From contig WHUZ01000031.1 in NCBI GenBank assembly GCA_015179045.1, positions 372,001-436,000 on the forward strand: a DNA stretch of 64,000 nucleotides. The letters are read 5' to 3'. Of the stretch, positions 1 to 12,900 are shown in pieces (within the stretch, counting starts at the first letter, position 1; every line of letters starts with the position of its first letter). The notes below the pieces were generated by a model. It was not told the DNA's origin and ran no database searches. It was given only the letters and a program-made list of their open reading frames with translations. The translations under genes were made by a program, and so were the position numbers. The DNA is from Kalaharituber pfeilii. Lineage: Eukaryota; Ascomycota; Pezizomycetes; Pezizales; Pezizaceae.

Positions 1-179
1 GGGCGGGGAGGAGACGGCTTCACACTTATGTGAGAGGTGCAGGGTTTGGAGCAGGAGGTGACCAGGCGGGCTGGAAGCAATACACCGGCCACCAGAGACA
101 AGCGAAGGAGAAGGGGACCCACTGGTAGAACTCATGAGGTGGATAGAAAGTTCTAGCACGGGGGCTTACTTTGGCGTAA

Positions 180-215
180 TATCTCGCCATAACCCTCAGG
201 GCGGTGTGGTAGGCG
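180..215 (+). repeat. Degenerate family-2 micro-retroposon core
   Basis: CTCGCCATAACCCTCAGGGC followed by GGTGTG resembles the family-2 core (CTCGCCATAGCCCATAGGGC, then GGCACGCGAG). No A tail or target duplication is visible, so it is either an old copy or a chance similarity. Confidence 0.3.
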
Positions 216-322
216 GCGGCGCCTAACTGCTATAACCATGCTGGCGCTGGGCTCAAGGAAGTCGCAGGTCACGAGGGTTGTACAGTAAGCGAATACTGGG
301 AATGAGGGTAACGACCGACATC

Positions 323-387
323 TTTTTTTTTTTTTTTTTTTTTTTTTTTCACGTGACCCCGCTTGTAGCTGTTCGCCATGGCAGGGC
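323..387 (-). mobile_element. Family-1 micro-retroposon (poly-A on - strand)
   Basis: A run of 27 T (323-349) is followed by a 38-bp core. On the - strand the core reads GCCCTGCCATGGCGAACAGC, then TACAAGCGGGGTCACGTG, then the A tail. It is flanked by a perfect 13-bp direct repeat AACGACCGACATC (310-322 and 388-400). The A tail plus target-site duplication is the hallmark of LINE-type target-primed insertion. Confidence 0.8.
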
Positions 388-835
388 AACGACCGACATC
401 CAAGGAAGCCTCGAGACCCTACAGTCTAATAAGGTATCGATGGCTGTGAGCTGGAAGGAAGTGTGATTAGAAATGGATATTTGGCCAGTCAGTGGTATAA
501 GAGGCGGTGATCCTGTACAGCTCTTCGTTCTCAACATCCAGTTCCTTCCTATACATCTAGTTCTTCTATTCTATGGTTTAGTTCTTTATTCCTGACTTCA
601 GTTCTCCTTTGATTTCCCTTATTCTGTACGTAGCTTACCTTTATGTTCTTACTGATCACCTTCTACTATATTTAATACATACAAACATCAGTTGTTCTTG
701 CCTTGCTTGTACATTCGCACTTGCAGACACACTCAATTCGGCACCACGCAGTACAACCGAAATATCACTTTGAGGTGAATTGCCCAGTGACCTCCCAGCA
801 GAGGACCCACGGCTGGTGAGCAATGGTCTGCCGTA

Positions 836-893
836 CCCCCTGACCGTTCATAGCGGCACGCGAGTAATGATATTATAAAAACAATAAAAAAAA
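836..893 (+). mobile_element. Family-2 micro-retroposon
   Basis: The core ends in GGCACGCGAGTAATGATAT and continues into a degenerate A-rich tail. The 5' half of the core is diverged (CCGTTCATAGC). I could not find a convincing target-site duplication. Confidence 0.5.
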
Positions 894-2613
894 CAGACGA
901 GGTATCGGATTTGGACGTAAGAGGAAGTAATGAAGAGGCTGGAGTGATTGTGAGGTGTGAATCACCTTGGTCGGCAAAGGCAAATACAACGCTTGCTATT
1001 CCTCTGTCTTTGTCCAGAGACTCGATCCTTGACAAAGTGGGCGATGGCATGGATATAAGATGGGGATATGAGGCTGCACGTCAGTGGGAAGTTAAGGGAG
1101 GAGATGGATAGCATGGTTGCATCTGGCTATGGAGAAAGCATCTTTTGAGAAGGCTGGTTAATTGTCGTCGCCATGGGTTTTGCGACTTCTTTCTACTGTA
1201 CCAGTTCATATGATTTTGTTTTGTTAAAAGGTGACTAATTCAGAAGATTCCACTTTCGAACGTCGTAATACCATATTGGAACCTATTGGCAAATCAAACT
1301 GTGTTATGACAGGAGTATCAACTGTTAAAGACACACTCATGTTAGATATGCACTACACTTTCCGGACAACCTCCGCACTCTACAAGGCGGTGCACTCCAT
1401 CAGCGGTAAGCAACAAGGTGCTAACTCAGCGTTACGAAGGGGACATCAAGGAGTCCCAGGAAAAGTTCACAGGGTTATTTCGGCAGCAGTGAAAGAAGAG
1501 AAAATGGCTATGCGATGTATGGCACATTGAACTCAGGAGTTCATTACTTCTTTGTGTTAAAGGCGAAATTTCAGCAAAGATTAAAGATTTGTGGACCGGC
1601 AAATCCAATCATCTAGCCATCTAGGTGGATGAATAACATTGCTATTCACAATTAAAGGTGTGTATTCTAGCTGGTCAACTTTAGAGTAGACATGCTTATT
1701 AGAGTTAGAAATGCCTGGTGAATACTTTTGAAGATAACTGGATTGCTAAGAGTTGTTTCTTTTCCCTGGGCCTGATATGTCAGCAGCGAGTTCCGCTATA
1801 TACGTAGCGGACTCGCAGTGTAAGATGACAGATAGTATCCGCCACTGCCTCTTGACGGGCCGGAGCAGTGGAAGCTGGCGGAACGAATGTACGCCTAAAT
1901 GCGGAAGTGCCGATGCGAAAGAAGAGAAGAAGAAACGCTTGATTCTAAACTACTAACAGAATACGACATATATACTAATATTTCTCACGTGCATCCTTAT
2001 CTCCACGTGCTCCCTACCCCAAGCTCGCCCCTGCTTGTAATTACCCATTCCGTCACCTTCCCCACAGCAGCAAGCGTCATAAGGACTTCTTGGTAGAGGC
2101 ATGAATGCCTCCAATACACTGGTCCGGGTACGCGTGGGTTATCGAGGTCTCGAGGCGGGGGCGTAACTAGGTTGGAGAAGATTTTCGGGGAGAGTATGAG
2201 GAAGCAAAGCGGAAGAGATGGGTTGTGGGCGCTCCCGAGCTAGCCATAGTGCTGAAAACTGTTCATCGGATTTCGTTCATGATCAGAGACATGGATGGCA
2301 AGTCCATTCTTAGCTGTTATTTTGTCATTAGATTTCGTCGTTCACTACATATAAACACCGATGCTAAGCAAGACAAACAAGACGGCTGATGGAAGGTTTC
2401 CTACCTGCAGACATCTAATACCACTTCCAAACTTTGTACGTTCTTAGAAGAATTGTATATACCAATATTAATTTGAAAACTTTAGAACGGGCTGAGTGAA
2501 GGGTACACCTAGTCTCGTAACCATGTCTGATGAAAGAATGAAACCAGATTAAAGATGAAGATTGCTAGTCTCGTGTTAATGAATGTATATATGTGCACAC
2601 AATAGGCTTTGTC

Positions 2614-2680
2614 GTAGCCCACGGGGCGGCACACGAGTAATGATATTTTATTTTTTTTTTTTAGGAAAAAAAAAAAACAC
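2614..2680 (+). mobile_element. Family-2 micro-retroposon
   Basis: GTAGCCCACGGGGCGGCAC followed by ACGAGTAATGATAT matches the family-2 core. The tail is mixed T then A (TTTTATTTTT..TTAGG then A12) rather than pure A. A short 7-bp repeat CTTTGTC flanks it (2607-2613, 2681-2687), which is weak support for a target duplication. Confidence 0.55.
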
Positions 2681-3252
2681 CTTTGTCAGTTGGGTGAGCC
2701 GTTGAAAGGGGCAAAACAGTGGGTTCAAGAAAGACGATGAAAAACTTTTCCTATGCTAAGCTTGCTTTCTTGATGCGTTCAGCATACCCAGATTTCTCCT
2801 CCTCCAAGTTGTGTTGAGAATGGTCAAGTCCGCCATTGAAGGATCCAAGAGCCACAAAATGGACAAAAGGAAGTCAGATATTATTCATAGGCAGTTTGGG
2901 TTGGCCGATTCTTTTTTTTTGCTTCTATTGGTGGAAAATCAGTAAATGGGTTAGAAGTTGGGCTTTTGATGGGGGTTTCTATGTTGTTTGAGAGTCTGGG
3001 CACGAGAACATGTTGGTTGATGTGTTTCGCTTGTGCTTCTTTTTACCTTTGTTCTGTAATTGTCTTTTACTTTTCATTGAGGCAGGGACTCAGTCCGAAG
3101 GGCCTTAAAAAAAAAATGATGGAAACCCATCTTCCATTGATCTTCATCTTCGGCAGAGGTTACACTCTCAGTTTCAGACACATATGTCACAATAAATTAA
3201 ACTCACAACTGCACCCGTGGGTACGTTGCTATAGATGACCATTTTGTTAGAG

Positions 3253-3255
<3 letters not shown>

Positions 3256-3294
<39 letters not shown>

Positions 3295-3333
3295 TCACGT
3301 GACCCCGCGCGCAGCTGCTCGCCAAGGCAGGGC
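3256..3333 (-). mobile_element. Family-1 micro-retroposon
   Basis: A run of 38 T is followed by GTCACGTGACCCCGCGCGCA and the rest of the core, ending GGCAGGGC. It is flanked by a perfect 12-bp direct repeat TTGTTAGAGAGG (3244-3255 and 3334-3345). This copy is CpG-rich (GCGCGCAGC where others have TTGTAGC), so it may be one of the younger copies. Confidence 0.8.
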
Positions 3334-3504
3334 TTGTTAGAGAGGTATAGATTAGATTTACAGTATTTAGGATGTATTGTAGGTTTTAGCAGTCACTCAG
3401 TAAAGCTTTTGGCTTGTTGGCTCCACTGGTCAGCGGATCAGCATCACAATCACAAGATAGGCCATAGTGGTGAGAAGAGATAGCCTTCATACACTTGTCA
3501 GTTT

Positions 3505-3547
3505 CTCAAAGCCCATAGGGCGGTATACAAGGAAAGATATTGATATG
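3505..3547 (+). repeat. Degenerate family-2 micro-retroposon
   Basis: CTCAAAGCCCATAGGGCGG followed by a diverged GGAAAGATATTGATATG resembles the family-2 core. There is no A tail (T7 follows) and no clear target duplication. Confidence 0.3.
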
Positions 3548-6500
3548 TTTTTTTAAGAACTTCGTCTGTCTTGCACAAAGAGATAAGAAAACGACTCATT
3601 CCCTTAATCAGATAGGCTTTCAGATTTCGACTAACTTTTACCGAAGTCTTGGAGTCGTCTCTACTGTTATTGAGCTCAGTTTTTAGTGTACATCAGTACC
3701 TCGACATGTGAAATCTTTACTACCTCTATTTCTTGGAATGTATATATGAGCCGCTACCATTTTGATGATCGTATGCATTCTAACCGCTTGCGGTCCTGTC
3801 CCCTTTGATCAATTTTTCCTTGTCATTAAAACTGAGTCAACTACAGTATCAAGCAAACCCTAAAGCGTACGGCCTGGAAGGGAGATAAACTTGTTACGGC
3901 CGTGAAAAGTCCCGAACTACAGAAATGCTGCAATACTGAGCTAGCTTGAAACGTCTCCCAGTGATTTTTCTCTGTGGGTAGTTTGGATGTGTACATACAG
4001 CTTATTGCACTGAATGAATTGATACTTGTACTATGTCTCAGGAAAGACACTTTTGTAGCTTGTTATGTACTCAAGTACCTCATATGTGGTCCCAATAACT
4101 GATTTGTAAGTCACATACGGCGCCGAGACCAAGCATTGAGGTGGTTTAGTCAGGAAAAGGGAAAAAATAAACCTGGGTTTCACCACACACAACTATCTGA
4201 AACTTGGGGACGAGGCAACTGAAACTTGCCACTTGTCTTGCCACAGAAGTCAAGCAGTGATGTAGGCACCGATTGCCTTATATAGTAGTCCTGGAACCGC
4301 TATTTACCACAACATATGTATACTACTAGACTCAATCCACGCCCTTACGCAAATCGTGCACATGATAAAGATCCTGGGCACGGAGAGCTAGCTCCGAATT
4401 CGCCAAAGGCAAATTGTGAACCCCACGGCAAATGTAAATCATGATATTTTTCCATCATAGAAGTAAAGTAAAAACATCCGGGAAAAAACCATGCACGTTA
4501 CGAATAAGCACCTAGTAAGGACTTCAGGCTTCCTGAATTTTCCCCGTTGCGACCCATCCGTAGGTAAACATTGGTACCTAAGTTTTGTGGTTGCACTTGT
4601 ATGCGTGTCTCAGAGCCGTGCATATGCCGCCGTGGTAGAGTGAGGCGACTACATATCTGAAAAACAGGGATGGGTACGTGGAACGGACTTGTGAATGGAG
4701 CATTGGGTATCGAAACAAATCAAATTATATTTGTAGTTTATAGAGACTGAAAGTGGATATAATAATGAAAGTTCCGTTCTCTGCCAAGTAGATGGTTGTA
4801 GTCTGATGCCAAGCTCTTGGCTTGGTTCGGCTCATGTGAGAGGATTTGCCCGCTTGGTTTCCGTATGCGGGCTTTGTTGTTATTAGTCAGACTAGAGTAC
4901 TGTAACAGAAATCTTGTGCCAAGCTCCACAATAGCAACGAGGCTAGCCGCTTGCCAGAGGGAGGAAGAACTCCGTACGTAATAAGACAGATCTCCCAGAG
5001 ATTGACTTTCAACAGTGCGGAGAGCACGATGAGTTCTCGTACCCAGCGCTACCAAGTAGTTAAGCGACAAAATATAATTGGTAGTGGCTCCTCATAGAAC
5101 ACCCCTCAGCGCAGACTTGCACAGATCCTCTCATAGATTCGCATTATTACACCTTGCTCAATTGCAAGCCGCAGTAGTGATGTTACGCAGCATCGTATTT
5201 CACATGCCTTGCATTTCCTGATAAATATAGGACAAATAAATGGGCAGCTGAACGGAGCAGTCTCGTAAGCAATATCTAAAAGTATTGTATTGCAAACACT
5301 GCTGTGACTGATATAGAGAATCGGTCACTCCGGCAGCTCATAAACAGCAGAGACGCCCAATCTGTCTTCGGATACATGCTCCAGCCTGTGCGGCCTCACC
5401 AATCTGTGAAACCACGTCACGCAGTTACAGACATGATCGCCTCGCGGCAGGTAGTACAAGTACATAGGGTAGAGTAGACTGGACATCGCAGCAGCCGTCA
5501 AATACGCCAAGTGCGGTTGGCCTCAAGCAGGGCTGGCTCGGTGGGATGTGGGCAGGGTAGAGGCGTGAGATAGTATAGCTGAGCCGCCCAAGCCAGTCTC
5601 TGCCGTACTTGCCTTCGCTCTCAACACAGGCGAAGAGGACGGCTGAGAGCTTTGTATCGCCGCTGTCAATTCTCGATCTTGATCCGACCGGCCATCTGCT
5701 GCCCGCCCGTTCCGCCGTCCGCCCTGCGCACAGGAGTGGAGCGAATAGAAACATACGTAGGTATGCGCCCGTGTCGGTAGCCCCGTGAGCGGTGAATCGG
5801 TTCTCTGTTTGCACCTAGCTGGCTTGCGGATAGGCTCGTGCTGACATTTCTTGCTCTGCTTCGCCCAAAGAAAGAAAAGCGGTCTAAACTTTAATACGCA
5901 ACAGTAAGCCGCACGGCCCCCACAGGAGCTGCCTGCTGCGGCAAAGAAGGCGTTCGACAGGAAACTTTACAGGGCTGTCTGTGTCAAACAACGGTCAAAC
6001 AAGGGAAAAAGGAACAACTAAGGAAAAGGCTACGAACGGAAGGCCGAGGAGGATCCCACTGGGTTCGCTGCTCTGCTCTGCTCCGTCTAGGCTCGATTCT
6101 GCTTAAACCCTGGCCCTGCTAGAACCCAAACACCGAACAAGCAAACACACAGAGCACAGAGCCACCAGGGGAATCAGAAGTGAAGCAGGACACCAGAGCT
6201 CTTTGGTCAGGGCGCCCGTCTCGCCACCAGACGCTGCTTGCGAAGCCCTATCTTGGTGCTCGTCACCTAACTCTGCTGCACGACACCCCCTCCACTGCCC
6301 CATTACCGACGAAACGAATGACAGCAGCAAGCGAAAAATAGAGTATCCCCATTATCCACTGGAACCACGTTCTGCATGCTGAAAGGCTCCCGCTATTCGG
6401 CCCTACAAACCCCTGGTACTGCAATCTACTGTAACAGCCAGAGCTAGCAACGGTTTCCCAGATCCATCCCTGGCAATCGACATCACCCGAAACGAGTGCA

Positions 6501-6762
6501 ATCCCCTCCAAACATCCTCGCAATATAGCAGCTCATCAGTCCGCAAGTTCTAGGGAAGAACAAATAGGTATTATACAGCTCTGTTTGTGTATGCAGAGCA
6601 CCAAGTGGTCCGACTAAATTTCACCCCACTAGGAGAGCGAGACCTTACCCGCCGCAACAACTGTAGGTAGGAACAATTCAGAAAGTGTCGTCAGATCTTG
6701 AACTCGGTACAAGGCTTTTTGCCGACTTCTGGAAAACCCATTTATCGATCAGATCATCCGAG

Positions 6763-8340
6763 ATGGGGTTCACGGGAGACCAAAGACAACGAAATTCAAG
6801 GACCACAGGAGGAGGGAGCGGTATGTTTAGTGGATGGCTTCAGTCGAAAAATGGAACTGCAATGAGCAGCGCTCAGAATACGGCAGCACCTGCAGACGTG
6901 ACAAGCGAAAGCGAAGTTATAATTACTAGTTGTACCGTTGACTCACGGCCACAGACGCCGACAAAGCCCCAGAGGATGTTGAGTTTTGGGAAACTATCTC
7001 TGTCACGGGAGACCTCCACCGTGTCTCAGAATGGACTATCTACAGCTTCTACTGGCTCGCTTAGGTCTTCGGCATCATCCTTTGCGGATGGATCCTCGAG
7101 GCCTACGACACCACAAAAGAATTCTGCCCCACCATCAATATATTTGTCTCCGTCGAGGGCAATCAGCAGTCCGTTGAAATCGATACCAGAACCACCGCAC
7201 CCGGATCTTATTAATGAATTTCAAGGGCTGAATCTTCCTGGGCTTATATCTTCATTCGTTACCCCAACTTCCAGGACGGCGAAGCGCTTATCGGCGGATC
7301 TATGTCAGACAGAGGAGCAAAACTTGCAAGTTAAGCTAGAGGAGCTGGCGGGTATGGCGAGTGACCTGTTGGAGAGAATGTACAGTGCCTATACGAAAAG
7401 GACATCAGCCCTGGCGGAGGCTCTTGCCGAGCAGAGCGTCCTGAAAGAGGAGATTGAAGAGAGGAACGTTAAAGCTCGCCATCTCCAGGCACAGTTGGAA
7501 CGATTAAATGAGATTGCAGATAAGGAGAAGCAGGAGAAGGACGAGGTCATTGGGATTTTGGTGAAGGAGCTGGAGAATGAAAAGGTTAAGATAGAAGAGG
7601 AGAGGAGAGAATGGGAAGAAGAACGTGAGAAGTGGGAATGCGCAGAGAGGGAGAGAATAAGATCCGAAATTATGCTAGACATGATGTCACGGGGGGAGAG
7701 TGCGAGTGTTGCCATAGACGAGGATACAGATCGGGCGCCACGGAGCAAGAGAACGAGCACAGGAGGCGCGAGCAGTGATAGTGGGTTTGACGAGAGCGAT
7801 GCAGATAGCTTCCACTCTCTATCGACAGGGAAGTTGGCTGCGGATTCTAATACGAATTTAGCAAGAAAGCCATCAATGACGTCGATATCGACAACGTTGT
7901 CTGCACTCATAACACCTACTCAATTAATCCGCCCCGAAAATAATAAGATCAAGATAGCCCCTTCGCCAATAACCAGTGGCGTTCTGAAATGCGAGCATTG
8001 TGGTAAAGGCCCCATTAGTCCACTTGCTAGTAGGCCAACTTCACCCTCTGCTACCTCCCCCGCCGCAAGAGCTCTCAATCCCCTACGTTTCCCAACCTCA
8101 CTGTCGCGAAACTACGAGCCACAGCAAGATACGACACAGCAGGCGACACCACCCACTTCTGCGGCCACGACGTCGTCGAGATGGAGCTTTGGGGTGCTAA
8201 GAGGGGGAAACCCGGCACAGGCGCAGACCCAGCAGGAGTTGGATAGGCTGAGGGGGGAGAATAAGAATTTGAGGCAAAGAGTGGGTGATTTGGAGAAGAG
8301 TGTGGATGAAGCTTTGGGGGTGCTAGGGGGGTGGAGGTGA
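6763..8340 (+). CDS. Sec2p-domain protein (probable Rab GDP/GTP exchange factor)
   Basis: Likely product of 525 aa, single exon. I chose the ATG at 6763. The frame is open further upstream but without an ATG, so a short 5' exon is possible (an AG lies just before 6682). The N-terminal ~180 residues are Ser/Thr/Pro-rich. Residues ~183-298 form a long charged heptad coiled coil (LEELAGMASDLLERMYSAY, then HLQAQLERLNEIADKEKQEK) typical of the Sec2 N-terminal GEF domain, which activates Sec4/Rab8-type GTPases on secretory vesicles. A CEHC motif at ~410-413 and a short C-terminal coiled coil (LDRLRGENKNLRQRVGDLEK) match the layout of filamentous-fungal Sec2 relatives. A role in exocytosis at hyphal tips is inferred from the family. 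Another coiled-coil protein cannot be excluded. It is 1.6 kb upstream of CTR9 on the same strand. Confidence 0.7.
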   Translation: MGFTGDQRQRNSRTTGGGSGMFSGWLQSKNGTAMSSAQNTAAPADVTSESEVIITSCTVDSRPQTPTKPQRMLSFGKLSLSRETSTVSQNGLSTASTGSLRSSASSFADGSSRPTTPQKNSAPPSIYLSPSRAISSPLKSIPEPPHPDLINEFQGLNLPGLISSFVTPTSRTAKRLSADLCQTEEQNLQVKLEELAGMASDLLERMYSAYTKRTSALAEALAEQSVLKEEIEERNVKARHLQAQLERLNEIADKEKQEKDEVIGILVKELENEKVKIEEERREWEEEREKWECAERERIRSEIMLDMMSRGESASVAIDEDTDRAPRSKRTSTGGASSDSGFDESDADSFHSLSTGKLAADSNTNLARKPSMTSISTTLSALITPTQLIRPENNKIKIAPSPITSGVLKCEHCGKGPISPLASRPTSPSATSPAARALNPLRFPTSLSRNYEPQQDTTQQATPPTSAATTSSRWSFGVLRGGNPAQAQTQQELDRLRGENKNLRQRVGDLEKSVDEALGVLGGWR

Positions 8341-9920
8341 TAATAGATGTGGGAGCGTGATTGTGATATTAGAGACAGAGCCATTGACGGGCTACAATCT
8401 CCAGGTTTAGAAGAAGTGAGAGGATATGTTGTGGATAGAGAAAGGTGTATATATTAGCAATCAGGACAAGCCAGTGATGGTAGAATTCAGACAGAGAAAT
8501 GGGTCTCTACCATCTAACTACATAAGTTGATATTGCTATGGGTGTGGGCGTGGTTTTACAGCATTTTTCTCGTTTTCAGTATAAGGATCTTTTTTGTTTT
8601 TTGTTTTGTTTTGTTTTTGTTGCTTGTTTTTTTGTCCAGTTTCAACGTGTTGCCTTGGTTACCCTCCGGCTTCATTGCTGTTATTTTCAGATTGTTATTC
8701 TTCAATCATCCTAAGGTTATTTTTCTACGGTCATGCGTACTTAGTGCAATGGATTTCACTGATATCGACATTATTTGCAGGCAAGTTGTGGGGGTAGGAG
8801 ATTGAAAGGATGAGGGGTGAATGGATGAAATGCTGGGGTTATAGAGCGATGGAGATAGAGACAAGATATATGGCTCGAGGTATCTCTCTAGGCACGTGTC
8901 GCCGCAAGCTCACGGGCACGAGATACTGGTTCGAAATCAATGGATGGAAGTTGGTATTGGCACCCCGGAGCCATAGATAACGGAGTGAAGTAGTGGATTG
9001 ATAGAGGTAATGGGATACAGTAGGGGCTATAGACGAGAATACAGGGCAGTTGTGAACAAATGTGAATGGGAAACACTTTTTTTTTCTATCTTTTGTTTCT
9101 TTGGTTCTTATTATCGGGTATGATTTTTTAGTAAAAAAAAACTTCCCTCTTATTTTTCCCTTTTCGCTTCAATTTTCCTTTTGTTTTGAGAGGCGTTTAA
9201 CGTTGGCTCGGAGAATCGTATAGTTGTATGTTTGTTGCTATGTAACAAATATTTACATGAGGTTTTTGTTTTTATGATGGGTTGGATTTTATTTTATTTT
9301 ATTTTATTTTTATTTCTTTTCCCCCTCTCTTTTTGTCACATGTATTTGAATGTGGGACACAAGATTAGATTTTTATTTTTTATTTATTCATTTATTTATT
9401 TATTTTTCCTTGTCGATTTGGGTGATAACCAGTCTTGAGATGTTGAGTTATACTGGTTGTCAATGTGAGGAAATGAGGAAAATCAATAATATGATTATTT
9501 ATATGCTGAGGTGAAGTTAAAAAAGTTACAGGGGTTTTGATGGTTGGAAGTCGGAGAGTTTTGTTTAAAGATCTACTCCGCTATCTACTACATACGATCT
9601 GGTAATTACGATGTTCGACAATTTATGTGCGCGCGAGCCAAAAGGCTACTGAACACGCACCCACGTGATAGTGACTCTTGGCGCTTGAAACCTTTGGCGG
9701 TTCACCAACCATTTTGTTCAAGCTTGAACACAAAAACGCCAACTTTCCCAACCAACCTCAACGACAGGTTCATACGAGGAAACTAAACGTGTGAACCTTT
9801 CAACGCGAAACGGCGAAACAAAATCTTGGGTTGCTGTCTAGTGAGAAGTTTTATCGACGCGAGGGAAGCATAAATTTCGGTTGCTTGAGCTGCTTCCCCC
9901 CCTCCCTCTTCCGAACCATA
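8341..9920. other. Intergenic: 3' region of Sec2-like gene and CTR9 promoter
   Basis: No gene is seen. The stretch is T-rich, with TTTTG runs near 8600, a (TTTTA)n microsatellite at 9289-9312 and a TTTA repeat at 9380-9405. The last ~350 bp lead into the CTR9 start and include ACGTGA and CT-rich CCCCCCCTCCCTC just upstream of the ATG. Confidence 0.6.
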
Positions 9921-12900
9921 ATGTCCTACGCCAACGGCATCTCGTCGTCGGTGTCGGCTTTGGCCTACGACGCCTCGAGCGTCCCCACCATCAAGCACAA
10001 TCGGTTCACCGATATTCCAGCTGCAATCGATATCCCTATACAAGAAGGCGAGGATGAAGAGGAGACCTCTGTCGAAGTCGACCTCAGCGCACTTCCCGAC
10101 GACCCGACGGAGCTATGTGTGTTGCTGGACAACGAGTCGAGCACTAGGAGTTTTTGGATGTACATCGCGCTGGGGTATGCAAAGAATGGGAGGATAGATC
10201 AGGCGATTGAAATGTTGAGTAAGGGGAAGGAGGCGGCAGCGATGCAGAGGGATGCAAATGAGAAGTTGCCGATGTTGGGGGCGCTGGTGTGGTTGTATCT
10301 GATGAAGGCGAGGGCAGCATCCAGGAGTGGTGAGTCTACCCCAGTATTGGTGGTGGTAGTGCTTGTCGGGTGAGGGTAGGCGGGGTTGAGACATTGGCAA
10401 TGGGATTGATCGGGGAAATGCTAATGGTGAGTGCTGCATAGAAAGTGGAGCATCTGAACAAAAGACCAAAGATTATTATCTTACTCTGGCCACATCGACG
10501 TTGAACGAAGCGATACGTATCGACAGAGATTGGATGGTGAATACGCTTGCCCGTGGCACAATATCACTCATGAAATCGGCTCTTGCCACAAATCCAGCGG
10601 AGAAGAAGACAAACATGGACTCAGCGACAAAGATTTTCGAGGAAGCTTACCGAGGGCAAGGGAGCAGAAAGAACATGTTCGCGGCGATGGCCAGGGCACG
10701 AATATTATTTGCCAACAAGAAATATGCGCAGGCATTGGAAGCATACCAGGAGGTGCTATTACATCGACCTGACATGGATCCCGATCCACGAATTGGTATT
10801 GGTTTGTGTTACTGGGCGCTGGGATACAAGGACGACGCGAAAATTGCATGGGAAAGAGCTTTGGAAGTGGTATGTCGAAGCATTTTTGGTGTACCATCAG
10901 AGATGTGTTTTGTTTTAACAGTATACAGGACCCGAATTCCAAAATCGCAAACATCCTCCTTGCGCTCTACCACCTGAGCACCACAACGCACCTTTCCGAG
11001 AGCTCTCCTGAATTTGTGGAGAATTACAAGCGAGCGATAAATGACTATACCCAGCGGGCATATAAGTTGGACAAGGACTTACCCGTAGCATGCATTACCT
11101 TTGCTACATACTTCTTCTCAAAGAAGGGAATGGGTAACGTGGAGACGCTGGCGAAGAAGGCGATTGACTATACGGATATGAGCACGGTGGCAAGCGATGG
11201 TTGGTACCTATTGGCCAGGAAGCATCATTATGCAGGAGAGTATGAGAGGGCATTGTTTTATTACAGAAAGAGCAATGAGGGAAGGTTTGAAAAGCCAAGA
11301 GGAGCCGCGGGAGAGGAGAGGGGGTTTTTGCCTGCGAGATTGGGAATTGGGCAAGTACAGATACTCATGAAAGGTTGGTTTTCCCTCTCCACGGCCTCCT
11401 GTGTGTTGCGGCATTCAAGCATCGACTAACGATGGGAAAACAGACCTTGGATCTGCGAAGTTCACCTTCGAGAAGATTCTTACCCACTATCCTAAGTGCA
11501 TAGAGGCCATGACGATCTTAGGAACCTTATACGCTGAGGAAGTCTTCGCAGTTGGTGCACAGACAGGCGTGACGGGTGCAAAAGACGACATCGCCGCCGT
11601 CCACAAAAAGGCCATCAACCTCTTAGAAGCGGTCCGGAACTGCTGGAAGGACTCAAAGCGAAATCTCCGTCCGGATACTTCGCTTCTTCTGACGCTCGCA
11701 AAGCTGTACGAAGGCGACCAGCATGAGAAGGCGCTACAGTGTCTGCAGCAAGTACAACAGTTGGAAATAGAGGCAATCCAAGAGGATGAGTCCGGCGAGG
11801 AACAGCATCTGCCGCCACAGCTTCTAAACAACATTGCCGTCTTCCAATACCACCAAGGGAACTACGATGTCGCTCGTGAACTATATCAAACCGCTCTTAC
11901 CACCTGTGCCGCCCTCGCGCAAAAGAATGCTGAGGGTGTCGACACAGACGCCCTTGTCACCACCCTCTCCTACAACCTCGCCCGCCTTGAAGAAGCCGCT
12001 GGTAACCAAGACGAAGCCGTCAAGCTCTATGAAGGCCTTCTTACCCGACACGAAGACTACGTCGATGCCAATATGCGCCTCACCTACATCTACCTCCGCA
12101 AGAATCCCCCCGACGAAGGCGTCAAACGCGTTCAGAAGCTCATGCAGAACGACGGCAACAATCTCGAAGTCCGCTCGCTGTACGGGTGGTATCTTTCGCG
12201 GCAGAAGAAAAAGTTCCCCATCAATATTGCCGAGGACCCGGAGATGCGGCACCATAAGCATTCGTTGCAGCATTATGACAAGCACGATCGGTATGCGTTG
12301 ACGGCGATGGGAAATTTATATTTAATTACGGCGAGGGAGATGAAGAGGGATACAGAGCAGGATAGGGAGAAGAGAAGGAAGATGTATGAGAAGGCTGTGG
12401 AGTTCTTCGACAAAGCTTTGTTGCTTGATTCGAAGAATGCGTATGCAGCGCAGGGGGTTGCAATTGCGTTGGTCGAGGACCGGAGACAGTATTCGCAAGC
12501 AGTCGGCATATTCACAAAACTCCGCGAGACTGTGAAAGAAGGAAGCGTGTTCCTAAACCTAGGTCACTGTCTCGCAGGTCTCGAACAATGGAGCCGCAGC
12601 ATCGAAGCATACGACACAGCGCTCAACAAATACCAGGGCGGAAAGGACCACGTTACATTAACCTGCCTCGGCCGCGTCTGGTACTCCAAAGGGCGCAAGG
12701 AGAAAAGCAACGAAGCGACGGCGGCGCAGAGCATCGAGAGCTTCAAGAACGCCTTATCGTACGCAAAGAGAGCACTAGAGCTGGCGCCGGATCAGGTTAT
12801 ATACCAGTTTAACGTGGCATTCGTGCAGTTTCAGCTTGCGCAGACCATCAGGCCTTTACCAGAGAGTCAGAAGTCTTTGGCGGATATGGAAGAGGCGGCG

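Larger units (their letters stand above)
1..860. mobile_element. Decayed LTR-retrotransposon-like fragment
   Basis: No gene is visible here. Two stretches match a block at 37.4-37.86 kb: the segment around 240-300 (CGCTGGGCTCA, then GCAGGTCACGAGGGT) and the segment at 785-812 (GCCCAGTGACCTCCCAGCAG, then AGGACCCA). The order is the same in both places and a pyrimidine-rich stretch lies between them. This looks like an LTR plus the start of an internal region, but no polyprotein is left, so the LTR identity is inference. A micro-retroposon (323-387) is inserted in it. Confidence 0.35.
861..6650. other. Non-coding stretch, 5.8 kb
   Basis: I see no credible gene. Open frames here are short, lack a codon pattern and have no recognisable motif. 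It contains the micro-retroposons listed separately at 2614-2680, 3256-3333 and perhaps 3505-3547. The remainder is unique-looking, moderately AT-rich sequence. The last part (about 5.8-6.7 kb) is the likely promoter/5' UTR of the Sec2-domain gene. Confidence 0.5.

Noticed and set aside
5425..5814. 129-codon - strand frame
   Set aside because: No motif, no splice support, atypical composition; probably chance in GC-richer promoter DNA.
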